64,000 nt of DNA, from assembly GCA_964391015.1 (NCBI GenBank), contig CAYMKU010000016.1, positions 16,297 to 80,296 of the forward strand. The letters run 5' to 3'. This document shows, piece by piece, positions 38,192 through 47,788 of the stretch. The translations under genes and the position numbers were made by a program. Below the pieces are notes generated by a model that was given only the letters and a program-made list of their open reading frames with translations, did not search any database and was not told the origin of the DNA. How positions within the stretch are numbered: position 1 is the stretch's first letter; every line of letters starts with the position of its first letter. The DNA is from XYD12-FULL-36-8 sp964391015. Lineage in GTDB: Bacteria > Bacteroidota > Ignavibacteria > Ignavibacteriales > Ignavibacteriaceae.

Positions 38192-39475
38192 TTAATCCAT
38201 TATCATCCGTAAAAACGAAGAGCTATCTTCTTCATCATTTACCTTTTGTTCCTCTTTATCCTTTTGAGATTTTTCTTTAGACCAATTCAACTTGTTAGCA
38301 TTAAAAATAAATCCGCTGTTGATATCTTCTTGTTCATTTTCCACTTCTAATTGAGAAGTAGGCCTCTTAACCCTATAGATCGTTGGCACTTCAAGATCAT
38401 TCGAATCAACTTCATCCGGTGTACCAAAATTGAATTTTCCAGCAAAGACATCGGGTTCTTTGGGTTTTTGCTTAGTGCTTTTTGAGTTTCGAGAGATAAA
38501 GCTTCTGGTTGAACCATCAAATCCCGTTGCGATCACAGTATAAGATACATAATCATTCATATCCTCTTTCTGTACACAGCCAAAAATTACATTAGCTTCT
38601 TCACCTGCCGCTTCAAAAATTACATTATTACCTTCGTTAATTTCTTGAATTGTAAGACTGCTTGAACCAGTTACATTCAAAAGAACGCTTTTTGCACCTT
38701 TAATATTCACTCCTTCAAGAAGCGGACTTGAGATTGCCTTTTGAGCAGCTTCAATAGCCCTATTCTCACCACTTGCAATTCCACATCCCATCAAAGCTTC
38801 ACCGCTTTGATTCATAACAGCTCTTACATCTGCAAAATCAACATTGATCAATCCTTCAACCGTAATTATATCTGCTATGCCTCTTGTCGCCTCATAAAGA
38901 ACTTCGTTCGGTTTGTCAAATGCTTCAAATGCATTTGTTTGGTTATTTAAGATACTTAAAAGTCTTTCATTTGGAATTACAATTAAACTATCAACATATT
39001 GTTTTAGTTCTTGAATACCCTGTTCTGCATTAAGCATTCTTTTTTTGCCTTCCCATTTAAACGGTTTGGTTACAATCCCAACGACAAGTGAACCAATACT
39101 TTTAGCGATTGATGCAATGATTGGAGCACCACCTGTTCCGGTACCTCCACCCATTCCAGCAGTAACAAAAACCATATCGCTTCCAGCAAGTACTTCAGCA
39201 ATTTTCTCTCTATCTTCCTCAACTGATTTTTTACCCACATTAGGATCTGCACCAGCACCAAGTCCACGAGTAATATTAGCCCCGACTTGAATTTTATGCG
39301 TAGCATTGCTGCTTCTTAGCACTTGAGCATCAGTATTAACAGAGACATATTCAACCCCCTGCAACCCCCGTTTAATCATACTTTCGATGGCATTACACCC
39401 TCCACCACCAACACCTACTACTTTTAAAACTGCAGACATGGCTTTACCTCTGTCTAAAGTTGCGAAATGCGACAT
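38192..39475 (-). CDS. ftsZ: Cell division GTPase FtsZ
   Basis: A 427-residue tubulin homologue that forms the cytokinetic ring. The GTP-binding signature GGGTGTGGAP is near residue 108; GVGGGGCNAIE and NTDAQ lie near the N terminus. The GTPase core ends near 325. It is followed by a charged linker and a C-terminal tail; the tail peptide SFLRMIMD is not the classical conserved peptide but probably serves to bind FtsA. AAGGAGG precedes the ATG. It is 22 bases after ftsA, last of the recognised division genes. Confidence 0.97.
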   Translation of the reverse strand: MSHFATLDRGKAMSAVLKVVGVGGGGCNAIESMIKRGLQGVEYVSVNTDAQVLRSSNATHKIQVGANITRGLGAGADPNVGKKSVEEDREKIAEVLAGSDMVFVTAGMGGGTGTGGAPIIASIAKSIGSLVVGIVTKPFKWEGKKRMLNAEQGIQELKQYVDSLIVIPNERLLSILNNQTNAFEAFDKPNEVLYEATRGIADIITVEGLINVDFADVRAVMNQSGEALMGCGIASGENRAIEAAQKAISSPLLEGVNIKGAKSVLLNVTGSSSLTIQEINEGNNVIFEAAGEEANVIFGCVQKEDMNDYVSYTVIATGFDGSTRSFISRNSKSTKQKPKEPDVFAGKFNFGTPDEVDSNDLEVPTIYRVKRPTSQLEVENEQEDINSGFIFNANKLNWSKEKSQKDKEEQKVNDEEDSSSFLRMIMD

Positions 39476-39497
39476 GTTACCTCCTTATTTAGATAAT

Positions 39498-40745
39498 TTA
39501 TATTTCATCAAAAAATTGTTGTACCTTTTTAAAGAATACTGAAACCTTATTTTTCCTAAGATCAACATTAGGTTTGATTATATTCTGATAGTTCCTTGTT
39601 TTATTACCAGGAACCCCGCTTAATAATCCCACAACAGTAGCAAACTCAGGACTTTCAATTTCATTCGGTAGTTTTGCTCCCATTTCCTGAGGCACACCAA
39701 TCCTTGTTGGTAAGCCAAAAACATCTTCAGCCAATTCTGTACATCCTCTTAATAATGAGCCACCGCCTGTTAATACAATTCCAGCTTTAATTTTATTTTT
39801 AAATCCTGTGCTTCTTATTTCATTATCAACAAGAATAAAAAGTTCTCTCATTCTCAAACTTATTATTTGAGTAAGAAGGCTAATAGGAATTTTTGTATTG
39901 CCTCGTGCACCAACTCCCCGAATTAGAACATCTTCATCTTTGATGATTGCCGTTTCAATGGCATAACCATATTCTTTTTTTAATTTTTCAGCTTCTTCTG
40001 TTACGATCCCTAAAGATTCGCGAATATCATTCGTCACTTGATTTCCTGCAACACCTATAACCTTCGTGTGTTTAATACTTTTGTTATGGAATATTGCTAT
40101 GTCAGTTGTTCCACCTCCGATATCAATCAAGACAACACCGAGGTCCTTTTCACTATCATCTAAAACAGATGTACTGGACGCAATTGGTTGCAACACATAT
40201 TCATTTACCTGTAACCCTGCCCGCTCAACAGATTTTTTTATGTTCTGGATTGCAGGAATTGAAGCTAGAACTATATGATTGGTTGCTTCTAATCTTGAAC
40301 CAGACATACCAATTGGATTTTCAATTCCCCCCTGATAATCAATCGAAAATTCCTCAAAGATTATGTGGAGAATCTGCCTATCTGAAGGGATTCGAATTGT
40401 TCGAACATCCGCTTCAAGCCGATTTAAATCTTCCTTAGTAATTTCTTTATCTTCTCTGCTTATTGTAACGTAATTTCTGTGACGCATACTTGTAATATGC
40501 TCCCCCGCCACACCGACATTCACAGAGTTAATACTTATACCCGCTTTGTTTGATGCTTTCGAGACCGCTTCTTTAATCGCATCTGCTGTTTTGGAAATAT
40601 TAGCTACTAATCCTTTGTGCAATCCTTCGGAGGGAGACGAATCACTTCCTAAAATTTCAAAATGATTTTCATTCACTTGTTCAGCAATTACTGCACAAAC
40701 TTTTGTTGTGCCCAAATCGAGTCCAGCAATAATGTTTCTCTTCAT
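39498..40745 (-). CDS. ftsA: Cell division protein FtsA
   Basis: A 415-residue actin-fold membrane tether for FtsZ. Phosphate 1 motif GLDLGTTKVCAV at the N terminus, phosphate 2 VVLIDIGGGTTDIAIF near 205, adenosine motif GIVLTGGGSLLRG near 332. The C terminus (KVSVFFKKVQQFFDEI) is an amphipathic helix suited to membrane binding. It overlaps ftsQ by 4 bases. Confidence 0.96.
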   Translation of the reverse strand: MKRNIIAGLDLGTTKVCAVIAEQVNENHFEILGSDSSPSEGLHKGLVANISKTADAIKEAVSKASNKAGISINSVNVGVAGEHITSMRHRNYVTISREDKEITKEDLNRLEADVRTIRIPSDRQILHIIFEEFSIDYQGGIENPIGMSGSRLEATNHIVLASIPAIQNIKKSVERAGLQVNEYVLQPIASSTSVLDDSEKDLGVVLIDIGGGTTDIAIFHNKSIKHTKVIGVAGNQVTNDIRESLGIVTEEAEKLKKEYGYAIETAIIKDEDVLIRGVGARGNTKIPISLLTQIISLRMRELFILVDNEIRSTGFKNKIKAGIVLTGGGSLLRGCTELAEDVFGLPTRIGVPQEMGAKLPNEIESPEFATVVGLLSGVPGNKTRNYQNIIKPNVDLRKNKVSVFFKKVQQFFDEI

Positions 40746-41500
40746 ATTTGTGTTTCTTCGGCTTTGCCTAAATAAATTTGATTTTCAAATCTTAAATCAA
40801 CATAATCACTCTGACTTAAATCATTATCATATTTCATTTGATTCCAAATTGAATTAAGTATTAAAATTTTTTTTGAAATTTCACTTGTCCCAAATTTTAT
40901 AATTGGATGTATATTCGAAAATATAAGCGTAATACCATCACCACCATTAAGATTTACTTCTGATAAATTCTTAAACATTTCCTCATTTGTAAATTTAATT
41001 GCATTAAGGATGTTACTAGCCTCTACGATCTCGGCAGATTGAAGGAATTCCAGAACCTTGTAATGATTTGCGTTCTTGGAATTACTAATAATCGGCAAAT
41101 CAGCAGTTTTCATATTGGACAAAAGTGGCACCAATTGTAATTCATCTGTTAGCAACATTGCTTGATCGTTATACATTAGAATTGCTAACACCTTTTTTTC
41201 TTTCAAGTAAATTTTAGCATTATAAGATTCAGATACTTCAACTTCTGTTACCGCAACAAATGGATGTTTTTCCAGTCTAGCTTTTAATATTGGCAAAGTA
41301 ACCATGGTCGAATTGTTCGTCTCACTAAGCTTTGCGAAGTTCAAATAACTACTGTAAGGAAGCAAATCATTTCCTGTAAGACTTATTGATTTAATTTTTT
41401 TTTCTTCATTCTGTGTCGGTTTAAGTGCAACATAGAAGAGTATAGTTACAATAATTATAAAAATTAGAAGTCCAAATATTTTGCTTTTTGTCTGGTTCAT
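40742..41500 (-). CDS. ftsQ: FtsQ-like division protein
   Basis: A 252-residue single-pass membrane protein (helix about 8-27) with a periplasmic part that fits a POTRA-plus-FtsQ layout (KSISLTGNDLLPYSSYLNFA, then VEVSESYNAKIYLKEKKVLAIL). Sequence conservation of FtsQ is low, so the name rests on length, topology and position between murC and ftsA. Start codon 3 bases after the murC stop. Confidence 0.85.
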   Translation of the reverse strand: MNQTKSKIFGLLIFIIIVTILFYVALKPTQNEEKKIKSISLTGNDLLPYSSYLNFAKLSETNNSTMVTLPILKARLEKHPFVAVTEVEVSESYNAKIYLKEKKVLAILMYNDQAMLLTDELQLVPLLSNMKTADLPIISNSKNANHYKVLEFLQSAEIVEASNILNAIKFTNEEMFKNLSEVNLNGGDGITLIFSNIHPIIKFGTSEISKKILILNSIWNQMKYDNDLSQSDYVDLRFENQIYLGKAEETQI

Positions 41501-41503
41501 AAC

Positions 41504-42877
41504 TTATTCTTCACTAAGAGACACAACAAATTTTTCTCCGAACTTCCATATATCCCCAGCTCCCATGGTTACAATTATGTCACCGTCTTTTTTTATTTCA
41601 TTAAGTGTTTTAGCAATGTCACTTTTATTTTCAACATAAAGCACATTTTTGTGACCAAAACTGCGCGCTACGTCAGCAATCAATTTGCCTGTAACGCCTT
41701 CAATCGGTTCCTCACGCGCGGGATAAACATCTGTGCAAATAAAAATATCAGAGTTAAGAAACGATCTTCCAAATTCCTGATAAAAATCTCTGGTTCTAGA
41801 AAACAGATGGGGTTGAAAAACAGCAATAAGTCTTCTACTCCAACCAGCACGAATTCCAGCAAGTGTAGCGGTTGTCTCCGTTGGATGATGAGCATAATCA
41901 TCAACCACCATAATCTCTTTATTGTACTTTACCTCAAACCGTCTGTAAACACCGCTAAATGATTCCAAAGCTTTTTTAATTGTGCTAAATGGGATACCCA
42001 GCTCTTTTGCAATGCAAACAGCAACGAGTGAATTCTTAACATTGTGTAATCCAGGAATTTTGAGCGTTAATCTTCCTAACTCTTCTCCATGATACTTCAC
42101 GTTGAATGAAGATGTGAAGTCTTTAAATTCAATATCAGTTGCACGCAAATCAGCTTGAACAGTTAAACCATACGTCAGTACCTTTTTATTTATTTGCGGT
42201 ATGATGTCTTGTAAAGCAGGTTCATCCAAACACAGAACAACAAACCCATAAAATGGGACCTTATTGGCAAATTCTATAAAAGCTGACTTAATGTCTTCCA
42301 GATCTTTGTAAGTATCAAGGTGTTCGCTTTCCAAAGTGGTTATTGCGGCTATTGTGGGAGTGAGCTTCAAAAAAGTTCTATCAAATTCATCGGCTTCAAC
42401 TACTATAAATTCCCCATTACCTAAACGTGCATTCGTTCCTCCTAAACCACTTAACTTTCCTCCAACAATAATAGTAGGATCAATATTACCTTCTGTTAAA
42501 GTCAACCCTACCATTGAGGTTGTAGTTGTTTTCCCATGTGTTCCGGCAATTCCAATTCCATATTGCATCCGCATGCATTCAGCAAGCATTTCAGATCTTT
42601 TAATAATGGGTATTTTTCTTTTGATTGCAGCTTGGACCTCTGGATTATCAAGCGTTACTGCCGAAGAGTAAACAAGTACATCAGCATCTTTAAGATTTTC
42701 TGGAGAATGACCTTCATAAATTATCATACCAAGTTCACTTAATCGTTTGGTGATCTCAGAAAAATTCTTATCCGAACCAGAAACTTCAAAACCCTGATTC
42801 AAAAGTATCTCGGCAATTCCGCTCATACCAATCCCACCGATTCCAACAAAGTGAACTTTCTTAATATTCTTAAACAT
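41504..42877 (-). CDS. murC: UDP-N-acetylmuramate-L-alanine ligase
   Basis: A 457-residue Mur ligase adding L-Ala to UDP-MurNAc. N-terminal UDP-binding motif HFVGIGGIGMSGIAE, ATP-binding loop GIAGTHGKTTTTSM near 108, VVDDYAHHPTE near 320 and FQPHLFSRT near 350, all standard MurC features. It overlaps the upstream 155-residue gene by one base (TAATG). Confidence 0.97.
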   Translation of the reverse strand: MFKNIKKVHFVGIGGIGMSGIAEILLNQGFEVSGSDKNFSEITKRLSELGMIIYEGHSPENLKDADVLVYSSAVTLDNPEVQAAIKRKIPIIKRSEMLAECMRMQYGIGIAGTHGKTTTTSMVGLTLTEGNIDPTIIVGGKLSGLGGTNARLGNGEFIVVEADEFDRTFLKLTPTIAAITTLESEHLDTYKDLEDIKSAFIEFANKVPFYGFVVLCLDEPALQDIIPQINKKVLTYGLTVQADLRATDIEFKDFTSSFNVKYHGEELGRLTLKIPGLHNVKNSLVAVCIAKELGIPFSTIKKALESFSGVYRRFEVKYNKEIMVVDDYAHHPTETTATLAGIRAGWSRRLIAVFQPHLFSRTRDFYQEFGRSFLNSDIFICTDVYPAREEPIEGVTGKLIADVARSFGHKNVLYVENKSDIAKTLNEIKKDGDIIVTMGAGDIWKFGEKFVVSLSEE

Positions 42878-43344
42878 TAGCGGTTTTCGATCCTTTGTTT
42901 AATTTCCTCAAATCGGTTTATTAATTCATTTTGCTTTTCATAATCATAAGGTCTGATTATTAATGGTCGCCGGCGATTATTCATTTTTATTCGTATTAAT
43001 CTAAATGCTGTATTGTTTAATCTCGATGAGCGAATTTTTGAAATTTTTATTTGCTCCATGTCCTTAAATAAAAAAATCTTCTTCTTAAAACGATCTATAA
43101 AGCGAATCCCATCATCATCAATTCTTAATTGCTTACCTTTGTACAGATTATACAACAAGCTAATTAGTGAAATCAACACAATTATTCCCAAGAAATAAAT
43201 AATAGGATCTTTGGTAACCAGCTTGTAAGAGTCTTCAATAAATTCTCCACGAATTACAAGGTAAAGCAAAAACACAACAAAATATATTATTGTTGATTGA
43301 TAATAGAATGACATGTTATATTTAAAATTATTTTTGTCTTCCAC
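42877..43344 (-). CDS. 155-residue two-helix membrane protein inserted between murG and murC
   Basis: Not a known division cluster gene. Two transmembrane helices (about 17-35 and 48-68) are followed by a cytoplasmic basic domain (about 70-155: IDDDGIRFIDRFKKKIFLFKD) whose layout resembles bacterial PH-like (YcxB/EbsA-type) membrane proteins; that resemblance is tentative. The gene is tightly packed: one base after the murG stop and overlapping the murC start by one base, so it is certainly translated with the cluster. Function unknown; a role in envelope synthesis is inferred from position. Confidence 0.8.
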   Translation of the reverse strand: MEDKNNFKYNMSFYYQSTIIYFVVFLLYLVIRGEFIEDSYKLVTKDPIIYFLGIIVLISLISLLYNLYKGKQLRIDDDGIRFIDRFKKKIFLFKDMEQIKISKIRSSRLNNTAFRLIRIKMNNRRRPLIIRPYDYEKQNELINRFEEIKQRIENR

Positions 43345-43345
43345 T

Positions 43346-43975
43346 TTAATTCACTATCTCTGGCCTTACATATTTAATTGCTCTTTTAGCTATTTCAAAA
43401 GTTGCATCCGGTTTGCTTAATTGCTTAGCAATTCTGCTCATATTCAATAATTTAGATTCATCCGATATCAGCGACTTAACCGTTCTTAGAAATTCTTCGT
43501 TTAAATTTTTATCTTCTATTAAAACAGCTGCATCTTTATCTGCAAGTGATTTGGCATTGTAGAATTGATGATTCTCTGCAACATTTGGTGATGGAACCAA
43601 AATTGCCGGAACACCAAGAAATANNNNNNNNNNNNNNNNNNNNNNNNNNNNNNNNNNNNNNNNNNNNNNNNNNNNNNNNNNNNNNNNNNNNNNNNNNNNN
43701 NNNNNNNNNNNNNNNNNNNNNNNAAGCTTTATTGGAAATAATAAATTTTCTATTGTAATTCTTCTTGAGAAACCTTTTATCCAGATTGACTTAAAATTAA
43801 AGCCTAATTTCGGAACTACTTTTCCCTCGATTCTAGATTTCGTACCGATAAATAAAATATCGGCTTCCGGTAAAACAGATTTTATTCTTTCAGCAACAGC
43901 AATAGCTGGAAATAAATGTCCACCTGTACCTCCACCGGCAAATAAAAATCTATACCGACTCTTCTGCATGAGCAT
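43346..43975 (-). CDS. murG: MurG glycosyltransferase, interrupted by an assembly gap
   Basis: Transfers GlcNAc to lipid I to make lipid II at the inner membrane. The N-terminal domain (GGGTGGHLFPAIAVAERI) and the C-terminal end (FLGVPAILVPSPNVAENHQFYNA, read in pieces) are clear. Between them are 100 N (43624-43723). Aligning both ends to Escherichia coli MurG (355 residues) from memory shows about 185 residues missing, so the true gap is nearer 550 bases than 100. The start is placed at the ATG 43975 inside ftsW; another at 43969 is possible. Both overlap the ftsW end, implying translational coupling. Confidence 0.9.
   Translation of the reverse strand: MLMQKSRYRFLFAGGGTGGHLFPAIAVAERIKSVLPEADILFIGTKSRIEGKVVPKLGFNFKSIWIKGFSRRITIENLLFPIKLXXXXXXXXXXXXXXXXXXXXXXXXXXXXXXXXXXFLGVPAILVPSPNVAENHQFYNAKSLADKDAAVLIEDKNLNEEFLRTVKSLISDESKLLNMSRIAKQLSKPDATFEIAKRAIKYVRPEIVN
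43624..43723. other. Assembly gap (100 N)
   Basis: Exactly 100 undetermined bases, the usual placeholder for a scaffold gap of unknown length, inside murG. Coordinates to the right of it may shift once closed. Confidence 0.99.
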
Positions 43976-45083
43976 AATTAATTTTTTGAATAGGAGTAAT
44001 ATATTTAGCATTCAATATTGCAATGTTGACAAGGATTCCAACCGATGCACACGTAATAATAATTGAAGTCCCACCATAGCTAATAAATGGTAACGGAACT
44101 CCTGTTGTTGGAAATATTCCCGTTGTTACAGCAACATTAATGAAAGCATTCAGAATAATGGAGAATGAAATCCCAAATGCTAACAATTGACCAAATGTAT
44201 CACGTGCTTTTTTAGCTACTAAGATCCCAGCAAAAAATATTATAAAATATCCCACCACAACTAATACAGATCCTATAAACCCAAGTTCTTCGCCGATTAT
44301 AGCAAAAATGAAATCACCATAGGATTCGGGAAGAAACAAATTGCTTTGCTTACTATTACCAATACCTTGCCCAAACCAACCTCCGCTTCCAAGCGCTAAC
44401 AATGCCTGATTTACTTGTTCATTTATTCCGCCGCCATAAAGAACACTTTTAACAAAAGAAAGTATTCGATTTCTTGAATGTTCAAAAAACATAGCTATAG
44501 ATAAAGTACCAAATATGCTTCCTATGGAGATAGATAAAGTATGTTTAAGGTTGGCACCGCCCACAAAAAACATGGCCAAGGAAATAATAATTAATATCAG
44601 TCCGTTGCTGATGTTAGGTTGAAAGAATATCACTGCAGAAGTAACAACCACCCAGAAAAACAAATGCAAGAACAATGTGTTGAATTTTTGCACTAATTTT
44701 CCCTTTCGTTCAATCAATGCAGCTAAATGAATGATCAGAAATAATCTTGCTAATTCCGCTGGTTGAAAGTTGACAAAACCAAGATTAATCCATCTTCCTG
44801 AACCTTTGATTTGAGGTGCAAAGAACAGGGTATAAATCAAAACAACAGTTATAAAAATCATTAATCCTTTGCTAATGTGTTTATAAGTTTCATATGGTAT
44901 TATTGAAAACCCAATTAAAAAAAACAAACCAAGTGCAACACGAAAAATGTGAGAATTAAATAAACGGAATAAACTTTCAAACTTTACATTGCTGTATGTA
45001 CTGCTTGCACTCATCACGAATGCTAAGCCTAACACACAAAGCGAGGTACTAATAATAATTATTATTAAAGCTGATTTTTTCAT
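43950..45083 (-). CDS. ftsW: Septal peptidoglycan polymerase FtsW (SEDS family)
   Basis: A 377-residue polytopic protein with about ten transmembrane helices. SEDS motifs: GSGRWINLGFVNFQPAELAR near 105, EHSRNRILSF near 205, QALLALGSGGWFGQGIGNSKQ near 225 (read in pieces), and PTTGVPLPFISYGG near 325. It polymerises glycan strands together with the transpeptidase FtsI. It begins immediately before the murD stop boundary with no gap and overlaps murG. Confidence 0.96.
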   Translation of the reverse strand: MKKSALIIIIISTSLCVLGLAFVMSASSTYSNVKFESLFRLFNSHIFRVALGLFFLIGFSIIPYETYKHISKGLMIFITVVLIYTLFFAPQIKGSGRWINLGFVNFQPAELARLFLIIHLAALIERKGKLVQKFNTLFLHLFFWVVVTSAVIFFQPNISNGLILIIISLAMFFVGGANLKHTLSISIGSIFGTLSIAMFFEHSRNRILSFVKSVLYGGGINEQVNQALLALGSGGWFGQGIGNSKQSNLFLPESYGDFIFAIIGEELGFIGSVLVVVGYFIIFFAGILVAKKARDTFGQLLAFGISFSIILNAFINVAVTTGIFPTTGVPLPFISYGGTSIIITCASVGILVNIAILNAKYITPIQKINYAHAEESV

Positions 45084-46430
45084 TTACAATTCATTTACTA
45101 CATCTTTAAATACTCTCCCGCGGTGCTCATAGTCATTGAACATATCAAAACTTGCGCAAGCGGGTGAGAGAAGAACGATATCGTTTTCTCGTGCTTCGCT
45201 GTTTACAGCTAAGATAACGTTTTCAAGAGTTTGCTTAATCTCAACCTTTACATCATGGTGAAAAAAATTAAAAACTTTATCCGCAGAAGAACCAATCGCA
45301 TAAATCTTTTTTACTTTACTTAAAACAAGATCTTTAATCTGATTATAATCATTACCTTTATCCTGACCACCAAGAATCAAATAAATGGGCTGGTCGAAAC
45401 TTCTTAGCGCATACCAAACAGAATCCACATTAGTAGCTTTTGAATCATTGATATACTTTACTCCCGCTATTTCTCTAACGAATTCGAGACGATGTTCTAC
45501 ACCTTTAAAGGTTTTTAGTCCCTCAATTATCTTCTCATTTTCAAAATTGTATATCTTAGCCGCATTAATAACCGCCATTGCATTGGCATAATTGTGCTCA
45601 CCACGAAGATTTATATCTGATAGTGCACAACGAAACTCTTCTTTTTCATTTTTATTAAATATTACTTCCTCACCCGCAATGTAGCTTCCATAATTTTCTA
45701 CTTGACAAAGTGAAAAATAATAATCGCTGCTGGCATGTTTTGTTAGCGAATTTACAAGTACATCATTATCTCGATTGATTATAAGAAAATCTTCGTTATC
45801 CTGATTCTTATAAATCTGCAATTTTGAATTAATATAATTCTGATAATTATTTTCATACCGATTTAAATGGTCGGGAGTAATATTCAATATTGCAGCTATG
45901 TTAGGTTTAAATTGATCAACCAGATCAAGTTGAAAACTAGATACTTCAATAGCGGCATATTCATTTACTTTTACGTCAAATGCAATTTCTGAAAATGCTA
46001 GTCCGATATTTCCTGCAGTATAAGTTTTTGCTCCGCAAACATTGAAAACATGACCACATAAACTGGTGGTTGTGGTTTTTCCGTTAGTTCCTGTTATAGC
46101 AATAATCTTTCCTTTGCAAACAGAAGCAGCCAATTCAAGCTCACTTATCATTTTGATTTTTTTTTCTTTTGCTGATTTAATTACCTCAGAGTCTAACGGC
46201 ACACCTGGGCTAACTACCATTACATCACAATCATAAACTTGAGAAGTGTGACCACCGATTTCATTACCAATACCTAGGTCCTGTAAAACTTCAATTGATT
46301 TTTTAACTTTTTCAGAGTCTGTGGCGTCACTTACAAATGGTATCCCACCTAATTTCTTTATCAGTTTAGCAGCGCCAATTCCGCTTCTAACAGCACCAAG
46401 GATTGATATTTTCTTACCTGTGTAATCCAT
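45084..46430 (-). CDS. murD: UDP-N-acetylmuramoylalanine-D-glutamate ligase
   Basis: A 448-residue Mur ligase adding D-Glu. ATP loop AITGTNGKTTTTSL near 112, AAIEVSSFQLD near 158, LNITPDHLNRY near 180 and INDSKATNVDS near 308. The start codon overlaps the mraY stop by one base. Confidence 0.97.
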   Translation of the reverse strand: MDYTGKKISILGAVRSGIGAAKLIKKLGGIPFVSDATDSEKVKKSIEVLQDLGIGNEIGGHTSQVYDCDVMVVSPGVPLDSEVIKSAKEKKIKMISELELAASVCKGKIIAITGTNGKTTTTSLCGHVFNVCGAKTYTAGNIGLAFSEIAFDVKVNEYAAIEVSSFQLDLVDQFKPNIAAILNITPDHLNRYENNYQNYINSKLQIYKNQDNEDFLIINRDNDVLVNSLTKHASSDYYFSLCQVENYGSYIAGEEVIFNKNEKEEFRCALSDINLRGEHNYANAMAVINAAKIYNFENEKIIEGLKTFKGVEHRLEFVREIAGVKYINDSKATNVDSVWYALRSFDQPIYLILGGQDKGNDYNQIKDLVLSKVKKIYAIGSSADKVFNFFHHDVKVEIKQTLENVILAVNSEARENDIVLLSPACASFDMFNDYEHRGRVFKDVVNEL

Positions 46431-47539
46431 TAACGTATCTTGAATGATGTTAAGCTAATAATAGCTAAGATGATTGCAACAATATAAAAACGAGTTACGA
46501 TTTTAGGTTCAGGCCATCCAAGCATTTCAAAATGATGATGAATTGGAGCCATCTTAAAAATTCTTTTACCTTCTCCATATTTTCGCTTAGTGTACTTATA
46601 ATACAATCTTTGCACAATTACGGAAATTGTTTCAAGAAAAAATATTCCGCCAAGGATTGGTATAAGAAGCTCTTTTTTAATTAACACTGCTAAAATCCCA
46701 AATGCACCTCCGAGAGCCAGGGAACCAGTATCACCCATAAAAACTTGTGCAGGGTAAGAGTTGTACCAAAGAAATCCTAATGATGCGCCAACCAAAGCCG
46801 CAACGTAAACAGTCAACTCTCCAGAACCAGGCAAATAAATAATATTTAAATAATCTGAATATATTGCATTACCGCTGACATAACTTATAATAGCAAGCGC
46901 AATCATAACAATTGCTATCACACCAATTGCTAATCCATCTAACCCATCGGTTAAGTTAACCGCATTAGATGTAGCTGTAATGATGAATATAACAACAGGA
47001 ATGTAAAAAATTGAAAAATCAAAATTTATATCCTTTAAAAAAGGAACTGTCGTTATAGAATTTATTCCGCCAAATTGCGGTGAAAAATAAATTACCGATC
47101 CGATAACTATTCCGACAAAAACTTGTCCTAATAGTTTGTACCTTGCTATTAAACCATTGGGATATTTTTTAATAACTTTTAAGTAGTCATCTAAAAACCC
47201 GACACAGCTTAATACTAGAGTACCAAACACAATAAGAATTATATAAATACTTTTAATATCGCCCCATAACAAAACAGGAATAACTACAGATAACACAACA
47301 ATGATTCCACCCATTGTGGGAGTACCTGCTTTTGACCAATGTGATTTTGGTCCATCTATTTTCTTTGCTTCACCAATTTGTTTTTGCTTTAGAATGCGAA
47401 TTATTTTAGGTGATAAAAATAATCCTAATAGTAATCCTGTTATTGCTGCTAGCGCAGATCTAAATGTTAAAAATCTGAAAACATCAAATCCAGGCGGATT
47501 AAATATCTTATTTATATATTCAAATAAATAATAAAGCAT
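46430..47539 (-). CDS. mraY: Phospho-N-acetylmuramoyl-pentapeptide transferase
   Basis: A 369-residue polytopic enzyme making lipid I from UDP-MurNAc-pentapeptide and undecaprenyl phosphate. Signature stretches SKAGTPTMGGI near 68, FLDDYLK near 115, NLTDGLDGLA near 195, FMGDTGSLALGG near 268 and the histidine motif MAPIHHHFE near 330. It follows the 59-residue membrane protein gene by 58 bases, a slightly loose spacing for this tightly packed cluster. Confidence 0.97.
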   Translation of the reverse strand: MLYYLFEYINKIFNPPGFDVFRFLTFRSALAAITGLLLGLFLSPKIIRILKQKQIGEAKKIDGPKSHWSKAGTPTMGGIIVVLSVVIPVLLWGDIKSIYIILIVFGTLVLSCVGFLDDYLKVIKKYPNGLIARYKLLGQVFVGIVIGSVIYFSPQFGGINSITTVPFLKDINFDFSIFYIPVVIFIITATSNAVNLTDGLDGLAIGVIAIVMIALAIISYVSGNAIYSDYLNIIYLPGSGELTVYVAALVGASLGFLWYNSYPAQVFMGDTGSLALGGAFGILAVLIKKELLIPILGGIFFLETISVIVQRLYYKYTKRKYGEGKRIFKMAPIHHHFEMLGWPEPKIVTRFYIVAIILAIISLTSFKIR

Positions 47540-47597
47540 TAAGATCAGTTTTTAGATTAATTCAACAGAAAACGAAAAAATTTATAAACCTTTTATA

Positions 47598-47777
47598 TCA
47601 AGTAAGTATTGACTTCGTTATTTTGGACTTGCTTTTATCATGATGCAGATTGTTTTTTTCTTCTACATCACTTGCAAATAACGTTACCGAGACTAAGAAT
47701 ACTAGTAAAAGCAACCACCACAAAACACCACCTTTAACATTTTGATCATGATCAGTTAAATAGTATTCTTTTTCCAT
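47598..47777 (-). CDS. 59-residue membrane protein between murF and mraY
   Basis: A small ORF with an acidic N terminus (MEKEYYLTDHDQN), one transmembrane helix (about 17-35, VLWWLLLLVFLVSVTLF) and a charged tail rich in His and Lys. GGAG lies 6 bases upstream of the ATG, which is 11 bases after the murF stop, in the tight spacing of the cluster. No known division protein of this size is expected here. Single-pass topology like FtsL/FtsB, but it lacks a long coiled coil. Function unknown. Confidence 0.65.
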   Translation of the reverse strand: MEKEYYLTDHDQNVKGGVLWWLLLLVFLVSVTLFASDVEEKNNLHHDKSKSKITKSILT

Positions 47778-47788
47778 AATTACTCCGA

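Noticed and set aside
42336..42742. Plus-strand ORFs inside murC
   Set aside because: Mirror frames of a well-conserved gene.
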